From: Pleodorina starrii
Lineage: Eukaryota; Chlorophyta; Chlorophyceae; Chlamydomonadales; Volvocaceae
Assembly (NCBI GenBank): GCA_030267565.1
Contig: BRXU01000014.1
Location: 62,001-126,000 of the forward strand
DNA: 64,000 nt
Direction of reading: 5' to 3'
The notes under the pieces are model-generated. The model saw only the letters and a list, made by a program, of their open reading frames with translations, was not told where the DNA came from and ran no database searches. The translations under genes were made by a program, and so were the position numbers. Each line of letters starts with the position of its first letter. The first letter of the stretch is position 1. Positions 48,901-58,700 of the stretch are shown one piece after another.

Positions 48901-51900
48901 CGTTGGGGGTTGGCGTTCACTAGCGGAGACCGACCCGTGGGTCCATTGATTTGCGCCTTGCCACGCAGGCGCCTGAAGCGCGCGCTGCGGGAGCGCTTCG
49001 CGGCTGCGGCCGCTGATGGCGGTGCTGGTGTCGATGGCGGCGAGGGCGATGAGCCGGTGGAGGTGGTGCTGTCGGGACTGACGGGCACATACAGCAGCTA
49101 CATCACCACCTGGGAGGAGTACCAGGTGAGGGAGGGGCGGGGCGGGGCGGGGCGGGGCGGGGCGGGGCGGGGCGGGGCGGGTCGGGGCGGGGCGGGGCGG
49201 GGCGGGGCGGGGCGGGGTGGGGCGGGGCGGGGTGGGGCGGGGCGGGGCGGGGCGGGGCGGGGCGGGGCGGGGCGGGGCGGGGCGGGGCGGGGCGGGGCGG
49301 GGCGGGGCGGGGCGGGGCGGGGCGGGGCGGGGCGGGGCGGGGCGGGGCGGGGCGGGGCGGGGCGGGGCGGGGCGGGGCGGGGCGGGGCGGGGCGGGGCGG
49401 GGCGGGGCGGGGCGGGGCGGGGCGGGGCGGGGCGGGGCGGGGCGGGGGGGTTGGGTGAAACGTGGGTAGAGGGGGGCTCGGTGAAGCGGTGGACCTTTTG
49501 CGCGGGAGGACGAGAGCCCGCCCCGCTCCAGGGAGCCCTGGAGATCGGGGTTGGGGGCCCTGGTGGAGGTGGGCGGTGGGCCGAATCCCCGGAGGGAGCC
49601 TGATCGGCGAGAGAGCGGGGATAGGGAGGGGTGAGGCATGTCCCACCATGGCCACAGCGGCAGTTAAGCCCACACCTCCGGCTTGGTCCTGACATGCCGT
49701 ACCGCCCGGATGCCTTTACGTTAATCCGCGCCCAACGCCGCGTCCGCGCATACCCAGTTACCCACCCCCGCCCGGCGCCCTGCCTGTGCGCGCCCCGTCC
49801 TCCGTACTCCCTGGTTTGCGGGATGAGACCTGACTGGCGGGGTTTCAGGTTCAGCGGTACGAGGGCGCGTCGACACTGTACGGCCCGCACACGCTGGACG
49901 CTTACATACAGGTGTGTTGAGGGGTTTTCATGGGGACGGGGGAGGGGGGGGGAGGGGAGGGAGACGTCGCACAGTCTCCGTGAGGAAAGGGGGCTCGGGG
50001 CGGTGGGGGTGGCGTGGATGGGAGTGGAATTCCGCCGGAGCATAGACACAGGGGGCCCTGCCGGAACGGGCACGAGAGCCGGCCGGAGGTCGGGATCCCC
50101 TTGGTGGCTTGGTGGCGCCGGGGCACCTGCCGGCCGGTATCGTGGCGTAGCCAACCCCTGCCCCTGTTGCGCGCCTCTGCGAGTGTCGGCAGGCCCCTGG
50201 CGGCGCTTTTGGCTAACGTCGAGTTGCGCCCTGTGCGTGCCGTGTCGGCGCTGCGCGCAGTCGGGGTCCGGGCGCGCAAATGTTGGGGCCCCCCGCATGT
50301 CCGCCCGCCCTCACCACCGACGGGACGGCTCTCGTCGTCCAGAATCTACGTCCCATGCCGTCCAAGGCCTCCGGTCCTTGCCGGCTTGGGGCTTGGAGCC
50401 CTCCATCGGGGTACGGAGGAGTCTGGACCTCCGCTTCCAATGGGTCGCTCTTCCGGCCACCTGCCCCGACCTCCCCTCCAAAACCCACTCCTCAAAACCC
50501 ACTCCTCCTCCAAAACCCACTCCTCCCCCCGCCTCCGTCCCTCCGCCGCGGTCTCTTCCTCAATACACATCCCCGCGTGTGCCGTGTGCCTGCGGTAGGA
50601 GTTTCTGAAGCTGGCAGACGCCATGATCGGGGGATGGCCCGTCCGCAGCGCCGTCCAGCCCCCCGACCTGCAGGTGGGAGTGGCGGGCTGGGTGCGTGTC
50701 CTGCAGCGATGGACTGCGTGCGCAGGCGCGGGCGTATGTGCGCGTGTGCGTGCCCGTGCGTCTGAGGGGTCTCGAGGGTCTGGGAATGGATGCGCTGGGC
50801 ACTGGCGGTAAGTTTGAAGCGGCACCGAAGGGAGGCGTGCGTGCAACCGGTTCTGGCTGCGTTCGTCACGGACCTCACGAGACCCTCCGGCCTGCCTTGA
50901 CTCGCGTCCCTTCCACCAGTCCAACCCCACCTGCCGCTGCTGCCGCCCGGTTGCACCCACCACCCCCGCTTACCTCCTGTCCCTGCGCGCCTGCGTTGTC
51001 CTCTCCCTCTCTCCCACAGTCCCACCAGCTGAGCCTGCTGGCTCCCGTGGTGCTGGACTGGGTGCCTCCGGGGGCCGCCTTCGGGGACGTGGTGGAGCAG
51101 CCGCTGACCGCATACCGAACCGGCCAGACAGCCAGGGCGACGTTCAGGTGGGGCAGTGAAGAAGACACAGGTTACATAGTAGTAAGGAAGGAACCGCGGT
51201 GAAGGGACAGGGGCGATGCAAGGGTGGGTTGGGGTGGGCAATGGGCGGCGTTTCGTGCGGACCGCCCCTTGAGAGGGCTCGAGGTCGCGCGTGGACGTCA
51301 GCGTGGGGGGCCACATTCACATCCACTCTCGGGCTGAGGCGACCCGTTGAAGGTTGGCTGGCTTCTGTGCTGCGGTGCTGTGGGGCCGGCGCGCGTCGGG
51401 CGGGGGCAGCGGTGCGGGCGCCGGCGTCCGGCGGGCCAACGGTGCGCGAGGAGAGAGGACGTCGGGCGGCGCGGCGGTGCTGAGCGTCTGGATAGACCTG
51501 GATGGGGACTTAGGTTGGGACTGCGGCGGCGAAGTGAGGTGGCGGAGGCTCCAGCCGGCGCAGGTCTCGTGGCGCGGATGCTGCCTTGCTGCGCGAGTGA
51601 AGCACGGTGCGGTGCCTCTTGGGTGACCACTGGTCAGCCCAGGCCAGACCAGGTCCTACGAGGGCGGGGAACGCGAATGAGCCACGCTGCCCACCTTTCA
51701 GCCCGCTGTCGTTTAGCGCCTCCGGCGAATACAGGAGCCCCGCAGCGCGACATCAGGACCGGGCACGACTGCCGCTCCCCTGCCTCGCTCGCCTCCCATC
51801 CGACTGACGAGGCTTCGAACTGCCCCGGCACACTCGAAGCCATCATCGTCATCGTTGTCGTCCTTTGCGTCCGTGTGTTTGTCTGCCTGTTCGTCCACAT

Positions 51901-52870
51901 CCTGTCTGGGCACCCAGGGCTGCCAACCCGCGCAACAACCTGCGCACCAACCTCACCTTCTTGGCGGTGGAGCTGATGCTGACGGATCTACCGCTAGGCG
52001 CAACAGCGGAGGCGGTGACAGGGGCCCCAGCAACTGGCGCCGCGCAGGCGCTGTGGCAGTGGTGGGAGCGGCGGCGGCGGGGCCGCTGGCAGCTCGGTGA
52101 GAGCTCAGCGACGGTGTCCGCGGCGGCGGATGCTGCGGTCAACTCGCCGACATCGCCCTGCGGCCCAATACCCGGGACTGCTCGGCAAGGCGAGCGTGAC
52201 GGCGGCGGTGCGGCGGCGGGGGTGGCGGCCGGCGAGTGGCAGGTCATGTATGACGATCGCGACTGGGTAACGCGCTTCCACTGGCACAGGTGCGTGGCAC
52301 AGGAGGCGGCAGGCGGGGCATCTGGCTGGGCAGGGAACACACATCTCCACCGGATGTCTACGGTGCTGAGACCCACCTGACCCGGCCGCGGCTCGGCCCT
52401 GCCTCATGTCCGTGTCTGGGTCAGGGCCGCCCCGCCCCGGTCACCCGCCACGCCGCTGCCCGGCGTTTGCACGTTTGTTTCTTTGCCTTTGGGTGATCGG
52501 TGATCACCAACACGCCGAGAATTTACGTCGCCTCCAAATCTCCAAAGCTGCAATGTCATCCCTACTGTCTCCCCTCTCCCCTTCCAGGCCCGCCAAGCTG
52601 TCCCCCGAGTCGTTCGCCACGCTGCTGTGGGACATCCCCGCCGGCACCCCGGAGGCCACCTACCGCCTGCGCTACTTCGGAGACGCCAAGTCGCTGAGCG
52701 GCGCTGTCACCGCCTTCCAGGGCTGCTCGGCGCCCTTCAAGGTGGTCGCCGCCCCTCCGCCGGACGGCACCGCTCTTCCAGGTACCGGTAGTCGCCGCCC
52801 TGCCGCCGGATGGCACCACCCTGCCGATGGAGATGAGCCGGGGGCCAGGAAAGTGATCAAGCGAGACTAG
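42908..52870 (+). CDS. Neutral (non-lysosomal) ceramidase
   Basis: The enzyme cleaves ceramide to sphingosine and fatty acid at membranes or outside the cell. Seventeen exons: 42908–42992, 43076–43119, 43417–43505, 43730–43808, 44216–44374, 45049–45176, 45424–46010, 46676–46845, 47638–47782, 48185–48344, 48549–48638, 48969–49125, 49849–49911, 50599–50673, 51020–51147, 51918–52289, 52588–52870; 937 aa, all phases agree. A signal peptide ([16 protein letters not shown]) precedes [19 protein letters not shown], the family start. Zn-binding [12 protein letters not shown] has His117/His119. GDTSPN holds the putative nucleophile Ser379. Also seen are [42 protein letters not shown] and [24 protein letters not shown] occurs near the end, in the C-terminal Ig-like domain. 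It is longer than usual because of Ala/Gly-rich insertions in exons 7 and 16. Very confident; only the last exon's tail after [10 protein letters not shown] looks unusual. Confidence 0.96.
44519..44586 (+). repeat. Long intronic hairpin (22-bp arms)
   Basis: In ceramidase intron 5, arms 44519–44540 and 44565–44586 are reverse complements at 21 of 22 positions; the exception would be a G·U pair in one RNA strand. The 24-nt loop contains GGTACC and can partly pair. It resembles a small-RNA precursor or a short MITE-like inverted repeat. Confidence 0.85.
48466..48511 (+). repeat. (CCGCC)n tract before ceramidase exon 11
   Basis: C-rich pentamer run ending about 37 nt before the exon 11 acceptor at 48548. 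It is the complement of the GGGGC motif expanded in intron 12 and probably serves as part of the pyrimidine tract. Confidence 0.8.
49134..49443 (+). repeat. (GGGGC)n pentamer array in ceramidase intron 12
   Basis: About 62 near-perfect pentamers begin only 8 nt after the donor site at 49126. Three T substitutions (GGGTC/GGGGT types) occur near 49180–49230; the rest is pure. The G-rich strand is the transcribed RNA sense, so G-quadruplexes in RNA and R-loops are expected. Confidence 0.97.
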
Positions 52871-53233
52871 GTGTTAGGCCAGGGCAGACTTTTGCTTGCC
52901 CTGTGATACAGCAGTGTAGGTAGGTGGTTTACGGAGGCTGGGTGGTGGTTTCGGACGTCATCGGGAGTAGGGAATCTGTCGGGGGTCCCGGGGGGGCGCG
53001 GGGCGGCGAGGCGCAGCAGGAGCAGCAGGAGAGGTTGTCGTTGGGGCGTTGTTGCTGGGGTCGGGTCGGGTTGGGTTGGCCGCACCTGTGTGGCGGGTTG
53101 GAGGGAAGGGGTTCCGACTTCCGAGGCGCACCTGGGGGCGGAGCCCGGCACTGCAGGTTGGGAAAGTGGGTCCCGGCGGGGAGGCGGGCTGGGGCGGTGG
53201 ACCAGTTGTGGACCGGTTGTGTGCCGATCCAGG

Positions 53234-53238
53234 TGTAA
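53234..53238 (+). terminator. Candidate polyadenylation signal (TGTAA) of ceramidase
   Basis: TGTAA about 365 nt beyond the ceramidase stop, the expected motif and a usual distance for green algal genes. Confidence 0.5.
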
Positions 53239-54200
53239 TGGCTTGTGGCCCGGCTGGCGAAGGCAGGACGCGGTTCCGGCCGATAAGTCGCTGCTGCTGC
53301 TGCTGCATGGATTCTGGGGTCGGGGTCCCAGTAATGCGAAGTCACTCACTACTGTACCCGGTGTGCCCTAGATACATTCGGTGTCGCTCGGCACTTCACT
53401 TCACTTGACATTACATCGTGATGATTCGCGTAGACACGATCGGCCACGTGACAGCGCATACAGCGGTGCGTGTACCAACGAAGTACGCAAGGCCACACGA
53501 ACCAGCCAGCCAGCCAGTTCAACGCACACGGCGAGAACAGCGACCACAGCAGCAGCTGCTTCCCCCGCCTGCTGCGTTGCAGCCTCGTCGCACCAGCAAG
53601 GCGTCTGCCAGGTTGCTGGCCCACAGAACAGCCCTCCCCCCCCCCCCCGCCCACCCCGGGGCTGCCGACGGGGGCTTTCACCGGCTGGGGTAATGCGTAC
53701 CACATACGGTATCCAAAACCATTAAACCCCGTCGGCCCCCGTCAGCCCACTGAGTAGTAGTACACCGACGCAGGCACCGCAGTGCGTGTGCGGTACGAAC
53801 ACGCACCTCCCGTGCCGCTTCCGTTCGTCCCTCGCCCTCTTGACCTTTGATAACCGTGTCCGGCGGGTGGGTGCAGCCCGACACCAAACCCAGGAGCAGC
53901 AGGGGCTAGGGCGCCCGCACAACGCAAGGCGTGTTTCGTGAACGAAACGTGCTGAGCCCTCCCCCTTCCCTTGCCCCAAGCAAGCGATTACCAGACCATC
54001 TCACGTCGCGGCGCCTCGAAAGTCAGCTACCCGTGCAGCTTCCAGTACATGCATGCATGCGTGTATGTATGCTGTCAGCACCGCACAGACAGAACCATGC
54101 GCACACATGAGACATTCATTGGCCGCCTAGCTCGCAATCCCAGCTAGCCAGCCAGCCAGCCAGCCAGTCAGCCAGCCAGCCCCGTTCAACCAGCAAAATA

Positions 54201-54205
54201 TTACA
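54201..54205 (-). terminator. Candidate polyadenylation signal (TGTAA) of kinase
   Basis: Plus-strand TTACA, TGTAA in the sense of the minus-strand kinase gene, about 620 nt past its stop. A second such word lies at 53411–53415. Confidence 0.45.
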
Positions 54206-54821
54206 TGGAGAAGTGTAAGCTAACAGCTGTGCGCACAAACAGCGCAAGAAAGGACGGGCATCACCTGCCTAAGCGAAACTAAGCACCAGCGCAGCAAGCA
54301 ACACCGTAACAAGAAAGCCAAGCAAAACTGCGAACCCCGCCCATCCGCCCGTTAGTTCCCCCGCTCCACCCCCGAGCAATCTGCAAGCAATCTGTAGCTG
54401 GATCACGCACCTCTACGCAACACATCCCATCTATGCGTACAAGCACTACTCGTGCCAGGCGCACGATTGATAACTCGCGTGCATTGCCATAATAATGGGC
54501 AGAAAGCTTCACAACCGACGAACATCCACCCTACCCACACCGCCACCGGCCTCCGCAAGCCAGCTCGGTGCGCGCGACTACCGTACTCCTGTCGGCCGTC
54601 AGCAGAGGCGGTTGGCGGTTGGCGCTTCCCGCGTGTCCCCTGGTCTTTGAACCAAGAGCAACCAAGCGTTACGGGTGGGCTCATGACAGACAGACAACAA
54701 GCAACAGCCCCACGCGGACCGCACGTCTCACGTCTCCTCATTCGCGTACTTGGCCCTCCTGCAGTCCAGTTGATCACGGGGGACAGCATCATCATCATCA
54801 ACAACAACGACGACAACCTCA

Positions 54822-55705
54822 TCACCGGCTGATCTGCCTGACGAAGCTGCCCGACCGGCCGAACGCCAGCCCCCCGCCGCTTGTTGAGGGCGGCGAAGAG
54901 CCTAGCGGTGGCCCAGTGCTGCGCCAGGTGCCCCCACCGTGGCTGCTGGACCCCGGGCGAGAAATGCGGCGGGAGGCACCCGAGGCCACCAGCCCACCAC
55001 CGCCGCCTAAGGCGCCTGTGCTCCCCAGGCGGCTGGGGCCCCCCGTGAAGTACAAGCCGCCGCCGTGGCGCGAGCCGCCGCCGCCGCCGGCCGTGTTGGC
55101 GGCGGAGGGGCCGCAGTCGTACAGTCCCGCGCCCGCCGTTCCGTTGCGGAGCGACGTGTCGACGTTGGAGAGGGCACCGGTCCGGGACGCGGTCAGTATC
55201 TCGTCATCGTCGTCCACCTCAACCTGTTGGCAGGCAGGTGGGCAGGCAGGCAGGCAGGCAGGCAGGCGGGTCCCGGTAAAAACCACAGCACCAGCAGCAA
55301 CCGGGTGGCCGCAATCCGTCCCACGGCCGGCGACACGGGCCGCAATCGACCAAAGCATTACATCGGCGGTGGCAGAGCTGGGCTGAGGCTGGGCTGAGGC
55401 TGGTGACGCGGAATACAGCACGAGCACGAGCACGTGCGGCACATGCGCGTCACTACTCGTACATCCCTACAAACCCCTACACACGCACACACACAACACA
55501 CGCACACACGCACACACGCACACCCGCACCTGTGAGTCGCCCTCCTCGTTGAGGTCGGGAAGAGGGCCCAGGTTTGGCCCCAGGCCGCCGCCGCCGTTTC
55601 CCCCGCCCGTGACGTACGTCAGAAAGTCCGGCTCCTCCAGATCCAACGGCTCCGGCGCACTGTCCAGCGCCTGTGACGGCAACCAGACAGACAGGCAGGC
55701 AGATA

Positions 55706-55743
<38 letters not shown>

Positions 55744-58700
55744 CGGAGCGTGCGAAACTGTGCGTGATAAGTGCGCAACCGTAAAACGGTCCATTCGTAC
55801 ACACGTGTGCGTGAGGTTGTCGTCAGAGTGAGCCTGTGCTCCACATCGGTTTCTCCGCACCCAAGCTAGGTCTCCCGCAGGGCCAATGATGAACACCGGG
55901 GGCCCCGCAAATCAGTATGCAGGAACCCGCACATCCTCAAACACCTACACACAGGCGCCCTGTTTCCAGCGGACCCGCCCGAGCAGCCCGAGCAGCCGCC
56001 GCCGCTCACCGATGCCGACTTGATCCAGGGGTGCTCCAACATGTCCGCCACCTTGATCCGCTCCAGCCGGTTCCGCGCCAGGGCCCGGTTGACAAAGTCC
56101 TTGGCCTGATCCGACAGCAGCTTGGGCAGCCGGAGCTCACCTGCGGGTGGGAGTGTGTGTGAGTACGTGCGTGACTGCGTGCGTGCAGCCATCCATCCCA
56201 CGCGGCCGGTCGGTCATCAACGGGACAGGAGGTGCGGGGCAGGTGCAGGGCACCGGTGGAAACGAGGTCGAGCACACGCACACGCACACACACGCACACA
56301 CGCACGAGCACACGGTATGAGTGATGGGCCTCCTAGCTAGGGGACACGTGCGCCATCCATCCACCCACCTAGGTGATACGTGAACCGCGCAGAGCCCGGC
56401 ACCCCCCCATCTGCCCCGCGGCAGGCGGGAGGCGCGGCAGGCAGGTTTGTGTGCGTGGTGGGGTCCCCGCCTCGCCGCGCTTCGCCTCGCCGCGCCCGCC
56501 TGTCCGGCCTCACCCGTCAGTATGAAGGATGTGGTGTCCTCCTCGGTGTAGCCCTTGAAGGGCGGCTGCCCCACCAGCATCTCGTAAGTCACCGCGCCCA
56601 GGGCCCACGCGTCGGCCTGCACCGGGCAGCGCGAGCTTCAGCGAGTGCGGTTCAGTTCAGTGGGGTTCAGTGCAGTGGGGTGCAGTGAGTGCGTCGACCG
56701 AGCAAGCACTCAACAACTGTTAAACGGTTCATGAGGCATGCAACAGCGAACACGGGACAAACACGTGGGATCGTGACGCGACGACGGCGGTCCATTGAGC
56801 ATCATCATCGTCATCAGCAGCAGAGAAAGAGAACTCGGCCACGGAGGGTCTGATGATGGGATGTAGGGATCCACGCATGGCGGTGGTGGGGGTGCGTTTC
56901 TGCCCAACCGCGAACAGCCCTTTCACACGCACGCTCACACACGCACACACACGCACCTCCGGCCCGTACCCCGGTGCCGAGGGGTCGTCCTTGTTCTCCT
57001 CCGGCGTCCGCTTCAGGGGGCACGACAGCACCTCGGGTGCCATGTAGTCCAGCGCTGGCGGCAGGTGGACCCAGTGGGTGGGAGGGTGGGTGGGTGGGAG
57101 GAGCGGGTGCCCCCGCGGGGGGGGGGAGGACAGCGGCGCAACGAGCGAAGGGAACATCGACCCAATCAGCATCGGTCCGTGTCAGTCACTCCCGTCGCAA
57201 GCCGGAATGAGCACACGCCAGTGTCCATCGAGCATCGAGCCGCTGTCCATCGGTGTGTTTGCGTGTTTGCGTGCATGTGACCTGATGCCCGCGCGTCCCA
57301 ATGAGCGACACCACACCACGCGTGCGGGGCCGCTGGACGCATGTGCTGCTGCTGCTGGTGGCCAGTTGCCGCATGCCTCCGCTGGATGGCTGGCTGGATG
57401 GATAGGTGGTACTAAGCTACTCACTTCCTGCGTTGCTGTTGGGTCGCTCCTCCCGCATGTCAATGGCCAGTCCCAGGTCCGCGAGCTTGGGGGTGCGGTC
57501 CGCTGTGAACAACACGTTCTCCGGCTTGATGTCCCTACAGGGAGGGAGGGAGGGAGGGAGGGAGGGAGGGAGGGAGGGAGGGAGGGAGGGAGGGAGGGAG
57601 GGAGGGAGGGAGGGAGGGAGGGAGGGAGGGAGGGAGGGAGGGAGGGAGGGAGGGAGGGAGGGAGGGAGGGAGGGAGGGAGGGAGGGAGGGAGGGAGGGAG
57701 GGAGGGAGGGAGGGAGGGAGGGAGGGAGGGAGGGAGGGAGGGAGGGAGGGAGGGAGGGAGGGAGGGAGGGAGGGAGGGAGGGAGGGCAACACATGAGGGG
57801 TGCAGCGCGCGAGCCGGCTGGGTATTGGATGATGAATGAGGCGAGGGAGGCAGGCAAGCAGGGCTCGATAAGCGATGTGGCGCGCCAGCCATGCAGCCAC
57901 CCCTCACTGTACGCACGGGCCACTGCGTGCAAACTACCAAGCAAGCAGGGCGCGCCAGCACGATCCTCGAGAAGGCCGAGGAGGCACCGCGGAGGGAGGC
58001 ACACACGCACACCCCGCCTACTCCTACCCCTACCTCATCCCTCATCCCCTCCCACACAACCCGTCCGTTAGATGCGGAGCGAGGGGCTCCTCTCCCCCAC
58101 CAAGCACACCCCGTCCACACCCCGTCCACCCAATCCACAGCTCATCCACCTCGCAGCATCCCACACGCCCACCTGTGGAGGATGCCTTTGCTGTGCATGT
58201 GGTGTACGGCGGACAGCAGCGGGACGGCCACCAGCTTAAGAAAGGCGGGCTGCGAGGCCCAACGCGAACACGGCAGGCGCGGGATGGAGAGAGGCAGCTC
58301 AGTTGCGCGACTCGCAGGGCGGGGCGGGGGCGGGGCCGGGGGGCGGGCTGCCCACGGATAAGGGCCACAGGCGCCACAAGCGCAGCGGAAAGGATGGGCC
58401 AGGGAAAGACAGGTCGCGCCCCGATGGACCGGCACGGGGCGCAACATGTGGAGTGGAAGGTGGCGGTAGCGCCCCCCCCCCAGGGGAAGGTGGGGGGAGG
58501 GACCCGCCCACCACGAGTCGATTGGCTATCGATGCACCACCAGCCATACATCGCCAGCCCCGCCGCCCCTTGCCTTGGCACGCGTTTGGAAGCAAGTGGC
58601 TTTCATTCGCACGAGGACAGCCGAACGGAAGATGCAGCAGCGAGGGGAGGGGCGGTGGGGTTCGGTCGCAGACGGCCCGGCAGCTCACGAGCCCGCACCT

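Larger units (their letters stand above)
52871..54821. other. Convergent 3' region between ceramidase and kinase
   Basis: This holds both 3' UTRs. It includes a CAGC-type run near 54145–54180, and C-rich and GCATGCAT-type stretches. A TGTAA word on plus (53234) and TTACA on plus (54201) are placed sensibly for the two genes. No separate gene was recognised. Confidence 0.5.

Noticed and set aside
48382..50298. A 638-codon minus-strand frame rich in Pro/Arg opposite ceramidase
   Set aside because: Created by the stop-free (GGGGC)n array; the plus strand carries confirmed ceramidase exons on both sides.
57078..58138. Long Gly/Arg/Glu and Pro/Ser frames on both strands across the GGGA array
   Set aside because: Tetranucleotide repeats give open frames in all phases; conserved kinase exons flank the array.
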